The notes below the pieces were generated by a model. That model searched no databases, had not been told where the DNA came from, and saw only the letters and a list, made by a program, of their open reading frames with translations. The position numbers and the translations under genes were made by a program. Positions 42,301 through 51,338 of a stretch of 64,000 nt of DNA are shown one piece after another; the stretch's first letter is position 1, and each line of letters opens with the position of its first letter. This DNA is from Pyropia haitanensis (lineage: Eukaryota > Rhodophyta > Bangiophyceae > Bangiales > Bangiaceae). The stretch covers positions 3,830,734 to 3,894,733 of the forward strand of contig SDUX01000006.1 of assembly GCA_008729055.1 (NCBI GenBank), in the 5' to 3' direction.

Positions 42301-44028
42301 ACCGAGGTACTCGACTTCTTTCTTGAAGAAGGCACACTTCTCAAGGTTGAGTGTGACGCCTGCTTTACGTAGGCGTGTCAAGACTACGTCCAGGTGGCGG
42401 ACGTGTTCCTCGGCGGACTTGGAGAACACGATGACGTCGTCAAGGTAAACAAGACATATCTGCCACTTGAGGCCAGACAAGATGATGTCCAGGGCTCGCT
42501 GGAACGTTGCCGGGGCATTCGTCAGCCCGAACGGCATGACGACCCATTCGAAGAGTCCGTCGTGACATGCGAAGGCGGTCTTCTCTTGGTCCTCCTTTCG
42601 GAGTGGCACTTGCCAGTAACCGGCTGTGCAATCAAGTGTCGAGAAGAACTGCGCCTCGCCCAACGAGTCGAGGCAATCATCCATCCTAGGAATGGGATAG
42701 GTATCCTTCTTGGTGACGGCGTTCAGCCGTCGGTAGTCGATGCAGAACCTCGGCTTGCCGTTCTTCTTGGGCACGACCACGACTGGGCTTGACCAGTCGC
42801 TGTGGCTTGGCCGTATTACTTCCTGCTTGAGCATGGCGTTGATGCAGTCCGTGATGATCTCCCTCTTGCGCAGGCCCGTCCGGTAGGGGGCCTGGTGGAT
42901 CGGGATGACCTTGTCATCGGTTTCAATCCGATGAACGGTGGCGTGGATCGTCCCCAGCTTGCCGCTCCACATGACCTGATGCTGCTCGAGCATCCTCCGG
43001 ATACGCTTGTGGAGGTGCTTCGGAGCGTCCGCGAGGTCGACTGAGTCGACCGACGGCGCGGGCTTATCTTGCGGAGGTTGGGGCTTCTCATCGACCGTGG
43101 CGATGACTGGCCCCTCGTACATCTCCGCTGACCCGAGGACGGTACCTTTCTTGAGGTACCTGGTCGTCGCGCCGACGTTGCACAATCGTACCTGGAAGGG
43201 CACGGCAGGCAAGGTGCAGGCGACCCCATTCGCCAAGATGACTTGGTGACCTTGGTGCAATCTTGAGTTGGTGGTCACATGGATCAACCCGGTGATGTCG
43301 CTGTTGGCTGCCGCGAACACTTCGGTGAACGGCGGCAAGGTCGTCCGCTTAGCCAGACGGACCTTGCCCTGTTGCCGTTGAACGCAGTGCGTGTCCAAGA
43401 TGGGCATGCAAACCGAGACAGGTGAACTGGGGTCGGTCCAGTACACCTTGTTGAGACGTGGGTAAATAGCCTCCACGTGCTGGTTGATGAACCGGGTACC
43501 CAAGATGGCCGGGACGGCCAACTCCTTGACGACGTGGAACGTTGAGACCATCTTAACGTGCCCGGAGTCGACGATGATGTTGATCGCCGCCAGGATGGGA
43601 AGGGGGTTGCCACTGGCGTCAACCACCTTGGGCGTCCGTCGATTCTTGGACGCGAACGAGGTCCAGTTCGCCGGAAGTTGGTCAACCCGAATGAGGTTGA
43701 GACCCGCCCCTGTATCCAGCGTGGGCCGCATCGCACGCATGTGTTCTGGGGCAGGCCCCAGACACAGGGGAACCGTGTAGTGACGGTACGCCTTGTTGAG
43801 GATCGACGTCCAACACCGAGGTGTTGGTTGGGGTTTGCCGCGGTCAGGGGGAAGGTCGGCCGCGCCGGGCTCACGCGACCGACCGCTCAGTTTCCCTGAG
43901 CGTGGGCAGGGTGGTCGTCGGTGTCGACGAAGGCCGTTACGGCACGGTCCGTTGACGAACGTCGGCGTTCCCGTCGAGGTTCGGGGCAGTCGCTGGAGAA
44001 GTGCCCGAACCGGTGACAGTTGTAGCAT
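39352..44028 (-). CDS. pol: Pol of element C, with chromodomain and DIRS-like C-terminal domain
   Basis: 1558 codons, open, in the -1 frame relative to gag with a 142-nt overlap. In order (approximate residues): aspartic protease LDTGAGLNLI (105); reverse transcriptase CIDYRRLNAVTKKD ... VYLDDVIVFS (528); RNase H VDVDACADQLG ... RTDHQALRW; integrase finger (CAACAQ) and DDE core (VDILGPLPV, LSDQGSQFM, HPQTNGQVERYN); chromodomain YLIDKLVGYRCVDG...KVRWWGY (1265-1320). A C-terminal extension (about 1420-1550) reads HTIDLFATQANKRFERFGS...WANPPTSLLPEIAERL...LTLLAPRWEAQEWF. This resembles the DLFAS..N..RF ... PP ... P.W...W region of DIRS-type elements, often compared with DNA N6-adenine methylases. 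No stop or frameshift was found. Confidence 0.92.
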   Translation of the reverse strand: MLQLSPVRALLQRLPRTSTGTPTFVNGPCRNGLRRHRRPPCPRSGKLSGRSREPGAADLPPDRGKPQPTPRCWTSILNKAYRHYTVPLCLGPAPEHMRAMRPTLDTGAGLNLIRVDQLPANWTSFASKNRRTPKVVDASGNPLPILAAINIIVDSGHVKMVSTFHVVKELAVPAILGTRFINQHVEAIYPRLNKVYWTDPSSPVSVCMPILDTHCVQRQQGKVRLAKRTTLPPFTEVFAAANSDITGLIHVTTNSRLHQGHQVILANGVACTLPAVPFQVRLCNVGATTRYLKKGTVLGSAEMYEGPVIATVDEKPQPPQDKPAPSVDSVDLADAPKHLHKRIRRMLEQHQVMWSGKLGTIHATVHRIETDDKVIPIHQAPYRTGLRKREIITDCINAMLKQEVIRPSHSDWSSPVVVVPKKNGKPRFCIDYRRLNAVTKKDTYPIPRMDDCLDSLGEAQFFSTLDCTAGYWQVPLRKEDQEKTAFACHDGLFEWVVMPFGLTNAPATFQRALDIILSGLKWQICLVYLDDVIVFSKSAEEHVRHLDVVLTRLRKAGVTLNLEKCAFFKKEVEYLGHLVCPGQLKVHNKNTEALKRATFPKTKTHMKSFLGACNVYRRFVKDFAKRARPLTELTKNDVGPDLPEPTAEQLAAFEDLKQALVTPPVLTIPHPTRRFVVDVDACADQLGCALLQEQEDGQLQPVGYYSRTLKPAEQNYCTTERECLGLVWGVLTLRHFLDGNKFTVRTDHQALRWIYNTTDPSSRLMRWRLRLAEFTFDVLYKPGASHHAPDFLSRTRTGALDDSDLDDEIPCLALAETARSLQRGRYTHAVRLTPVAFEDLVADQATDALCKVIRKKMAAGKAPNFSVKDGALYREGLDGDQLVVPHKHRARLLHLAHFPTTEGHPGSNRMYYSMRRRFYWPSMATDAYGVVTRCAACAQSRLALRRHTAPMRLFPATEPLTEVNVDILGPLPVSLTRNKYVLAFTDRFSKVVRCVALKKVTAVTVASALVEVWVASYGPPDVLLSDQGSQFMSKFFIAVCRTLGIETRESTPYHPQTNGQVERYNRTIVKQLRHYVADNPQRWDELLPILTYAYNTQPHRSTGVAPFELVIPRRIPNLTVHSPPPGVSIQAHGTTKDGSPLSVKRSFMARLRKTIPKVAEALRKTQQRYKKTYDKNLATRNKDVKIGDYVYLKAHQREHKLSSPTNGPFLVVDLDDKTFVVQVGDEESRVSWDQATPAPRPDAAGEADATPHALLKDKVNLSDRPSVMDDYLIDKLVGYRCVDGEHQAKVRWWGYQSNDDVWTPLGDLPKHLVLRYLRNQNKQVPGYEWSPTKMTLRSQSQGLPHPDARVNAVTPSVRWVPTIIAFHQSPDGHVQARLIWTHPRGQVGEVIPLYYLRSTFPTNFPRNIPERADWTAPRAIVDRLEKLHGPHTIDLFATQANKRFERFGSKECEPGAEWRDSMSHDWTPHNAWANPPTSLLPEIAERLASGPPLALTLLAPRWEAQEWFSIFMNRCFEYEELPLECFPRSPASPDLWVAEHPPVWTTIVFRFERNHAGE

Positions 44029-45698
44029 TCGTCCGTCGAAGTTGCAGTTCGACGCGGGGACGGGGACCTCGATGCCGGTGTGGCGTTGCGTTCCGTTCGC
44101 GCGAAACGTGGTGGTTGCGGCGGAGTGACCGCGACATTCGCTACGACGGCTTCCGAGACGGCTCCAACACGGATTGGAGAGGTAGTGTTCCGGATGTGTC
44201 GACGCAGGTCCACCTTGACCTTCTGGACACCCGTCCAGTAGATCTGCGCGGTAGTGATCGCTTCCGGCAGCGACACGCGGCCCTTGGTCATCTGGAACAT
44301 GACAACCTGCGCCTTGATCGCGTCGTGAAGTCCGTTGATGAACGTATCAACGAGATCGCTGCTGTTGAACAAGCCGACGAGGCGGTCGCACATACGCTCG
44401 AGCCGTTCGCCGAACGCTCGAGGTGCTTCCTCTTGTTCTTGACGAGCAGAAATGACCTCGGTGTAGGCCTCGTTCAACTTGTCCGGCGTTGCAAACTTCT
44501 GCAACAGCCAGTTCACTCCGTCCCCGTACGTCTTGATGGCGTGCGCGTCCCGTGTCCCACTGTTGGACACGGCGGAGGTGAAGGACAGCTTGGCCGATCC
44601 CGACAGGCGAAAGCCGAGGAGAGGCAGTGCTTGTCCGTGTGACGCTCCGGCGGCGTCACAAGCTTTCTTGAACGTAGACAAGAACCCGAAGATGGCGAGA
44701 GGGTCCTTTCCAGTGAAGGGCGCCTGACCTTGGAACGGCCCGTCCAAGCACTTGTTCAGCTTATGTGCTTTCCTGACAAGACGGGGTGGATACGCCAGGC
44801 GCGTATCCTCCAGGAAGTACGTCTTGTAGCACAACAGACGTCGGTAACGACGGTTGGGTGCATGGATGGCCATCCGACGGTCGAACACCTCGTGTTCGTT
44901 CTTCTTTGATCGCTTGGACTTGAGCCCGCGTCGGCGTCGCGTAGCTTCCTCCTCGTCCGTGGTGCTCTCGTCGGAAGATTCCGACGGGGAAGACGGCGGA
45001 GAAGGAGGGGTCGGGGGCCCCGATGTCGACGATGACGACGACGACCGATCGGGCGAAGTAGATCGGTCCGTCGCCGTCGATGACCGGGACTTGGAAGGGG
45101 CGTCGTCACGTCGAGTGTGACGAGGGCCCTTGCGTGTGCGGCGGCCGCGCTCGGGGGTGCCCTGAGCGGGGCGCTCACCGTACACTTGAAGGAGAGCCTG
45201 GAGTCCCGCAAGTAGCTCCGCCGTGTCATGTTGTTCCTTGACAGGCTCAGGTGTCGGCTGCTTGCGATCCTTGGGCTGACCCTTCTTGGTGGGTCGGGGC
45301 TTCTTCATGGAGCCACTGGCGGATCTGCTCTCTTGAGCAGACTTCTGCATCTCAACCAGCAGATCTTGTTGCTGCTGCAGACGTCGCGTCAGTTCGGCTA
45401 CCGTGGTCTGCTCGTCATTCAAAGCTTGCTCCGCTTGAGCAAGGGCAGCTTCATAGGCGGCAGTCCGGCCGTCGTCTTCCGCCTCTGCGGTAGGCGTCGG
45501 CCCAGCCGCCGACGCCGAGGCCGCTGGGAACGTCAGCGGGTCGTCCTTAGGGTCCACGTCGGCGTGCGCCGACGGGGCCCGACGAGGAGGCGGAGGGGGG
45601 TCGTTGCGGGCTTGAGTGGTAGAGGAAGACCTCGTGGAGACGCCCTTTCGGCGCGTCCCATCGGGGGGCACGTAGTCCTTCGGGAGATGAGGATCCAT
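43887..45698 (-). CDS. gag: Gag of element C
   Basis: 603 codons from ATG at 45698 (MDPHLPKDYVPPDG). The N-terminal third has a coiled coil (about 80-120, AALAQAEQALNDEQ...) and Ser/Arg/Pro-rich linkers. The gag core (CYKTYFLEDTRLAYPP ... FTGKDPLAIFGFLSTFKKACDA) is related to that of element D. A zinc knuckle CYNCHRFGHFSSDC lies near residue 560. Pol overlaps the last 142 nt in the -1 frame. I could not pick a convincing slippery heptamer, so the shift mechanism is open. Confidence 0.93.
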   Translation of the reverse strand: MDPHLPKDYVPPDGTRRKGVSTRSSSTTQARNDPPPPPRRAPSAHADVDPKDDPLTFPAASASAAGPTPTAEAEDDGRTAAYEAALAQAEQALNDEQTTVAELTRRLQQQQDLLVEMQKSAQESRSASGSMKKPRPTKKGQPKDRKQPTPEPVKEQHDTAELLAGLQALLQVYGERPAQGTPERGRRTRKGPRHTRRDDAPSKSRSSTATDRSTSPDRSSSSSSTSGPPTPPSPPSSPSESSDESTTDEEEATRRRRGLKSKRSKKNEHEVFDRRMAIHAPNRRYRRLLCYKTYFLEDTRLAYPPRLVRKAHKLNKCLDGPFQGQAPFTGKDPLAIFGFLSTFKKACDAAGASHGQALPLLGFRLSGSAKLSFTSAVSNSGTRDAHAIKTYGDGVNWLLQKFATPDKLNEAYTEVISARQEQEEAPRAFGERLERMCDRLVGLFNSSDLVDTFINGLHDAIKAQVVMFQMTKGRVSLPEAITTAQIYWTGVQKVKVDLRRHIRNTTSPIRVGAVSEAVVANVAVTPPQPPRFARTERNATPASRSPSPRRTATSTDECYNCHRFGHFSSDCPEPRRERRRSSTDRAVTAFVDTDDHPAHAQGN

Positions 45699-45964
45699 GT
45701 TGCCCGACCGATCAGGTCCTCCCCTGTCGAGGACCGGCGATCGCTGTCGTCCACGGGGCTACGGCCCGTGGCGACCCCTTGACGTGATGAGCCCCGCTCA
45801 CCACCACCTTGACCCGGGTCCGTTTGCGCCCTGCGCTCCGGCCGCCCAAGTCGAAGTCCACGATGACACCGCTACCCGTCTTAGCCGTAAAAGATAAGGA
45901 GATACACGTCCACCTCACGGCCGAGGGCCGTGAGTTTCTGCGTATCCCCTGCTGCTCCACCAAA
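45699..45964 (-). other. Leader of element C with primer binding site
   Basis: 266 nt between the 5' LTR and gag. The primer site TGGTGGAGCAGCAGGGGA starts two bases after the LTR (45962 downward) and is the same as in element A. Confidence 0.8.
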
Positions 45965-46608
45965 TGTGGCAAGTCGGGTGTCCACAGGGTACCGTAATCA
46001 GGGGGGAGGGTTGACGCACAAACCCGTAACCGCAGTGCCAAGACTATGGCAAGTAAGCGGGACAAAGAAGGATACGTTTAGACCTGACGAGCAGGGAGGA
46101 GCGGGGCGAGAGCGCCGTCGCGTGCCCAGAAGAGGCACGCGCGCGCCCGCCACAACCCTCGATCGGACAGGTCGACCGGGCAGGGTCGACCTGTCCTAAG
46201 AAATAGAAGCGAAATCCCTCCAAGACGATAATTGCATGCGAAATTGGTGAGTACCCCCCGAAAGGGCGTACCACAATCGATAGGTCGATCCTATCGATCG
46301 TCACAGGGAGTACTCGATCCAGCTCCCGCGGCCGTCCTCCCCCGGCCCGGGAGCTGTCCTTCGGGTCGAAGGATCGCCCGCCGGCGCACGCCTTCGACCC
46401 AATCACAAGCGACCTAGGGGGGGGGGGCTAGCCCCACCCGTGACGCGACCGTTCGGGCCCGGTGCGCCGCCCGACCCTTTTACACGGGTCGGGGAGAGGG
46501 GTTGCAACGACGCCCTCGGCGGGTGTGGCCGCCCGTGGGGCTGCGGCGCGTGCCGTCCACTTAGCCGTGGACGGCCCCTGCGCGCCCCCCAGGCGTATAT
46601 ATGCCACA
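45965..46608 (-). repeat. 5' LTR of element C
   Basis: Appears identical to the 37369-38012 LTR. Its TATATATG at 46596-46603 faces out of the element. Confidence 0.95.
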
Positions 46609-46983
46609 CGGCCAGTGGCGGCGAGGAAGGCCAGCGGGGGAGCACCCGCGGGCGGGGGGGGCTTACTGGACGGCTGCGGCGGCAGCGCATCCGCCGGCCG
46701 CCTCCGTGGCCAGCGTAGCGGTGCAGGGGTACGGGTAGGGAAAGTGTGACATACGTTGTTGTGGAGGACACCGTGGAGGCGGCCGTATCTGCCGCTCCAG
46801 CACGCCGGCCGTAGCCAGGCACGACTACGGGAACCGCGCCAACGGTCGGTCCAGGGGGGTGCTGACGCTGCCGGCAGTGGGGTGCCCCCCGTCAGGCAGA
46901 GCCAGGGGGTGTGCCCGCACGGTAGCTTGAGAGCGGGTGCCCCCACTGGCTAATGCTGGGGATAGGCTGTTTGGGCGCCCGAA
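46609..46983. other. Host segment right of element C, no gene seen
   Basis: Starts with the continuation of the 21-bp GGCACGGCCAGC minisatellite. The rest is GC-rich without a supported frame. Confidence 0.5.
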
Positions 46984-47605
46984 TGTGGCAGGGTTCTAGG
47001 GTTCAAAGATGTTTATGTCGATGGGCTTGAGTCTTCCCTCCGTTCTCCACCCTCGGTCGCAAGCACGCACGCTTTTATACGCTCTGGCACATCCCTCAGG
47101 TCGCTCACAGGGCCCTTGGCGTAGTCCCTCTTGTTTGCGGCACCAGGTGGTCCGAAAACGCAGGTCAGCACTCGTCGCGGCACACCCCCCTCTCAGAAGG
47201 GTCAATCTGAGGGGGTGGGCTACTTGCAAGATCGTTCTTGCACACTATTGGTAAGCACGTTACACGATCCCGAACGCTGTCCCAGGGGCTGGAAACGAAA
47301 TATGCGATACTATCGGTTCCCGTGGAGCTATGGCGATTCCAGCACCATTATTGGCCTTCCATAATTGGCCCTCTGGAGGGGTCCCAGGGCCACTGTAAGC
47401 CACGCATCCCGCCACGTGTCAAAATATACTCGTGGAAGATCTTTGGGGGATCCTAGATTCATCCGGAAGACGTTGGAAGCTTTCGGAAGAATCTAGAATC
47501 CACAGGATGCGGTCCGAAGAGATCACGGATCAAGTACTGATGTAGTTAGCATGACATCAGTGGCTTGACGACCGAATTGGATCAAGTAAAGGTCGAACCT
47601 TTACA
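46984..47605 (-). repeat. LTR of a further family (G), minus orientation
   Basis: 622 bp, TGTAAAGG...GCCACA on the minus strand, with TATAAAAG at about 47071-47078 (minus). On the right, minus-strand CAGGGGGGGACA directly precedes it, which suits a polypurine tract and a 3' LTR. On the left, minus-strand GGGCGCCCAAAC could instead be a lysine-tRNA-like primer site. It is lower in GC than its surroundings. No partner LTR is in the window. Confidence 0.6.
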
Positions 47606-47697
47606 TGTCCCCCCCCTGAAGACGCTCCCCGCTTGTGGAACGCCCGGAGTAGAGCAGGAGCATGGAGGTCCGTTTGCGAGATCCATTGGTTCTCCGT

Positions 47698-48441
47698 TGT
47701 AGCGTTATTCGGCCCACGTGGGCCCAGCGGTCCACAAGCCCAGCGTGTACAGGGGGGTCTACCGGAAGGAACGGCCCAGGGTGCCACCCACTCTTGCCCG
47801 CCCACGTCGGGGCAAAGGAGAAGGCCTATAGCCCAAGAAGGAAAAGCAAGCCCAAAGCACCGTTGGTTTATTTGGAAGGAAGAGGGTGGGCTCTCGAGAC
47901 ACCCTTAAAGACCCCGCGAAGGGCCCCCCAGAGCACCCAGACACCCCACCCCCCAGAGGCACGCCAGGCCACCCCAGGGCCGGTGCCAGCGCGGCAGCGA
48001 CCCCGGGCCAAACGCCAGCGCACCTCCCAACCTTCCACACGCAAACGCAAGTGCCCTCCACCCAAAACCCAATGGGAAAAAAGAGTGAAAAGCCGAAAGC
48101 CCAGGAAAATGCAAGAAATCAAGAAAAAATGCAATCGAACAAAGAAAGCACAAATACCCGAGAAAACCCCCAAATACTCAAGGAAACCCATAAGCATCCG
48201 ACGCGGCCGCGCCTTCAATCCATTCAATCTCCAAGACCGCCCCGTCCGCTCGGACCAATCACCCCCGAGGGGATGTCACCGCACAGGAGGGCCCGCATCC
48301 AACGTGGGAAGGCGGGTCCACGGTGTCGCGCGGGCCCAACGGGATGGACGGGCCAGCCTCCAAGGGGCGCGGGTACAGTGTCGGTGGCCCCCAGCAGCTC
48401 GTCGGCCCACCGCCTCCCCCGCGACGGCCCATTACGCTACA
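47698..48441 (-). repeat. LTR, family F, presumed 3' LTR of a truncated element
   Basis: 744 bp, homologous over its length to 3802-4527 (TGTAGCGTTATT...CGCTACA), with the same minus-strand AATAAACCAACGG. The flanks TCCGT and CGGCC do not match. Minus-strand GGTGAAGGGGCCG immediately precedes it and may be the polypurine tract, so the element body would lie to the right. Confidence 0.65.
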
Positions 48442-48811
48442 CGGCCCCTTCACCGAGGCCGTGCGTCCCCGCCGGCCAGTGTCCGTCGGCCCACGAGGTG
48501 TAGGGCAGTGCGAGCAGGTACATGGAGGTCACACCCGCCAGAGGGCCCACGGGATCAAGGGGGGGGGTGTGGGGTGTGGTCCGCGGGGCAGAGTGAGCCG
48601 GGGGAAGTGGGGGGTGGGGGGGGGGGATGGTGGCCCGCATGGCAGGGTACATAACCGCGTTGGCCTCCTCGTTGTAGCGTTGGCCACCCCGCACCGGCGC
48701 CCGTCCGTCCCGTTCGTCCGCCGTAGCCGCGTGGTCCACCTTCTGCCTCCCCCTTGCCCCCTCCCCCACCATTGGGTCTCACACTGGCGCCCTCCTCCTC
48801 TCGTCCCCGTC

Positions 48812-49600
48812 ATGGCGCCTGATCCTCCCCCAGCCCTCCTCCCTGCCGCGGCTCCGCCGGCCATCGAGGGCCCGATGGCGCTCCCGTACCAGCAGGTGGT
48901 GGGCCCTCTTCCACTCCTTGAGGCGGACACCGAGGCGTGGGCTGCGGCGTGGCAGCGGGAGCGGGCCCGCGGCTGGACCGTCCACACGCGGGCCCACATG
49001 ACGATGGCGGCCATCGATGGGGCCAGCCAAGGCAACTCCTTCCGCAAGCAAATGATGGCCCTCCCTGACGCGCTGGTTCCCGCCGCGGATGACCGTTGCC
49101 ATGGCCTGACGGTGGTCCGTCACGAGGGGGAGGTCGGCTACGCCAAGGAGGCCCACCGTCTGTGCGAGTTGGCCCCCTTGTCGTCAAACGTCGTGATGCC
49201 GCCCCCCTACGTGGGCCGCCGCGGCTTCAAGCCTCCCCATCCGCTTGTGACGACCAGCAGGTACCAGAGGGCCCGCAAGGAGCACCCCCACTTGGTCGGG
49301 TGGGATGAGGTCGAGTTCCCGGCTTGCCCGGGTGCGATCAGGTCGGCCCACTACCCCCGCTTGCCCCCCTGGTGGCCTGCCGTCGAGGTGCCCTTCGGGG
49401 CTATGGTGGAGCTCCCCCCGTCGGCCGCCTACCTCAAGGAGATGCTGTTGGCCAACAAGCCGTGGGCCTGGAACGTCCTCCGGTCCGAGTGGGCCGTCAT
49501 GTGCGGGGCCTACTTGGTCGACGAGTATCGCCAGGACGGCAAGTTGTGGCTCTTCCCGCGGGCCTTGCGGCAGTGGATCGTCCGCGTGGGCCTACTATAA
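48812..49600 (+). CDS. Antisense accessory ORF of the family F element
   Basis: 262 codons from ATG at 48812 (MAPDPPPALLPAAAPP) to TAA at 49598, opposite to the inferred LTR strand and starting 370 bp inside the 3' LTR. The same frame is open upstream into the LTR (first ATG 48323). After a Pro/Ala N-terminus the protein is of ordinary composition: WAAAWQRERARGWTVHTR, a block ending YPRLPPWWPAVEVPFG, and WAWNVLRSEWAVMCGAYLVD...GKLWLFPRALRQW. The YPxxPxWW...GxLWL pattern matches the decayed antisense ORF of element A. No catalytic motif is recognised. Confidence 0.6.
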   Translation: MAPDPPPALLPAAAPPAIEGPMALPYQQVVGPLPLLEADTEAWAAAWQRERARGWTVHTRAHMTMAAIDGASQGNSFRKQMMALPDALVPAADDRCHGLTVVRHEGEVGYAKEAHRLCELAPLSSNVVMPPPYVGRRGFKPPHPLVTTSRYQRARKEHPHLVGWDEVEFPACPGAIRSAHYPRLPPWWPAVEVPFGAMVELPPSAAYLKEMLLANKPWAWNVLRSEWAVMCGAYLVDEYRQDGKLWLFPRALRQWIVRVGLL

Positions 49601-49869
49601 GAATATACACGGAGGACGTAACCCCCCCCTCTGGGACGTCTGAATCGCATGGTTCGTCAGATGACGAACCCTCGATTCCAGCCGATTTGGACGAACCCTC
49701 GTCTGGACGTCCCATTGGCCGGTACGTCCGATTCGGGCCCGAGAGGACGTACCCTCCTGAGATGCGTCCTAGGGCGGCCCCCCCCCCTCCCCCTCCTGGA
49801 CGTCAGAATCGCAGGTACGTCCTCCCAGGTGCGTGTCATTTTCGATAAAGCGTCGCCTCCCGATTTGAT

Positions 49870-50880
49870 GTGCACCCCCGACCCCCCCGCCCTCCCCGCC
49901 CCCCCGCCAGTCTCTTGCTGTGCCCCTCCTTCCCCCTCGACTTGTGCTTCCCAGTCTTCCCGCCTTTCTTATCCTCTCCCGCCAGTGCGTCGCCCCTCCA
50001 CTCTGTGTGCACCCCTGCGGTCCCCCCTCCTCCGTTATGTGCACCCCTGCGGTCCCTCCTCCTCCTCTCCGGTTTTCTTTGCCTTTTCCCGTCGCCCCCT
50101 GAGTTATTGTGCTTCCCACCTTGCTTGCGTCCCCGCCCCCTTTGCCACCCCGCCCCCCCTTCTTCCCCTTCATATTTTCCTGTGCCCGTCCTTTCCCTGC
50201 CTTTCATGCTCGCAGTGTCTCGCCCTGCCCTCTCGACCTCCCTGTCCTCCCCGCCCCCCTCCCAGTCTATTGCTGTGCCCCTCCTTCCCCCTCCATTTGC
50301 GCCTCCCAGTCCTCCCGCCCTTCCCCTTCCCTTCCCGCCAGTGCCTCGCCGTCAACTCCGTGTGCACCCTCGCCCTCCCCGCCCCCCCCCTCCCATCCGT
50401 GTGCCCCTCCCCCTCGCCCCGTGCATCATTGTGCCTCCCAGCCATTCCCCCTCCGTGCCCGCTGTGCGAGTCCTCCCCCCCTCCTTTCCCCCAATTATCC
50501 TATGCCCCTCCTTCTCCTCCCACTTATGCCTCCCAGTCTTCCCGCCCTCCCTCGCCTCCCCTCCAGTCTTACCACCCTACCCCGCCCCCCGCCTCCCCTC
50601 CCCTTCTTTGTTGTGTTCTCCCCGCCTCCTGCATTATCAGTGTGCGTCCCGGTGTTCCCGCCCCCCCCGTCCCCTTTCCTAGTCCTCCCCTCCGCCCCCC
50701 GTCCCCTCCTGTCCGTGCCCCTCCTCCCCGCCCCCTGCCTTTGAGTTCTTTCCAGTCTTCCTGCCCTCCCCCGCCCCCCCTCCCGTTTCCCCTGTTTCCT
50801 CCCCCCCCTGCCCCCTGCGTTATCGTGCCTCCCAGTTTTCCCGCGCTCCCTCCCTTTTCGTATATTCCCCTGCCTCCCGC
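49870..50880. repeat. Polypyrimidine tract, about 1 kb (copy in unit 2 at 51,980-53,010)
   Basis: The plus strand is strongly C/T biased, with repeating CCCTCC, CCCGCC and GTGCCTCCCAGT motifs. Such mirror-like tracts can form triplex DNA. No gene is seen. Confidence 0.7.
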
Positions 50881-51218
50881 GCCTGGCGCATGCCCCCATG
50901 GCGAAACCATTCCTCCCTCGTTTCGCAGTGTCGCGTTTCCCACCCCTCCCCCCTCTGTCTCCTTCCCCTCCCATCAACCGGGTTAGATGCGCGGGGGAAA
51001 GAACCTTCCTCAGGACGTCAATACCGCGGGTGAGCCCCCCCCCCACCCCCCCTCCCGTTGCGATTTTTTTTGAGGCTCATTGACCACGTCCCGCGTCCGA
51101 TGCCTGTGGCTCCCCCTCCCCCCTTCCCCCGAATGGCGCCTAAGAACACATTCCCTCTCGGACAATCCAAATCTGGCGCACGTCCTTCCTTCCGAATCCC
51201 ACTGTTTTCCCCCCCCTC

Positions 51219-51338
51219 GAGGACGTACCCCTCTCTGGACGTCAATTTCGCGGGTACGTCCTCCGAGCCCCCCCGCTGTAAGATCTCTTCTGGGAGGACG
51301 TACCCCTCTCTGGACGTCAATTTCGCGGGTACGTCCTC
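51219..51338. repeat. Paired palindromic cassettes (also at about 53355-53475)
   Basis: Two copies of a cassette with 12-bp arms GAGGACGTACCC and GGGTACGTCCTC (51219-51230/51252-51263 and 51294-51305/51327-51338), each enclosing GGACGTCAATTTCGC. Related but weaker ACGT palindromes lie at 49607-49830 and 51718-51940. On the minus strand the cassettes would encode a recurring VPAxLTSRxG peptide. Confidence 0.8.

Larger units (their letters stand above)
37369..46608 (-). mobile_element. Ty3/gypsy chromodomain retrotransposon C, apparently intact
   Basis: A 9.24-kb minus-strand element. The LTRs (37369-38012 and 45965-46608, 644 bp each) look identical by eye, including an 11-G run. Gag and pol are open from end to end. 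A separate ORF lies on the plus strand next to the 3' LTR and overlaps the pol end by 16 bp. Flanks share CGGC (37365-37368, 46609-46612), or ACGGC if the last A is counted as target. It is the youngest element in the window and possibly still mobile. Confidence 0.95.
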
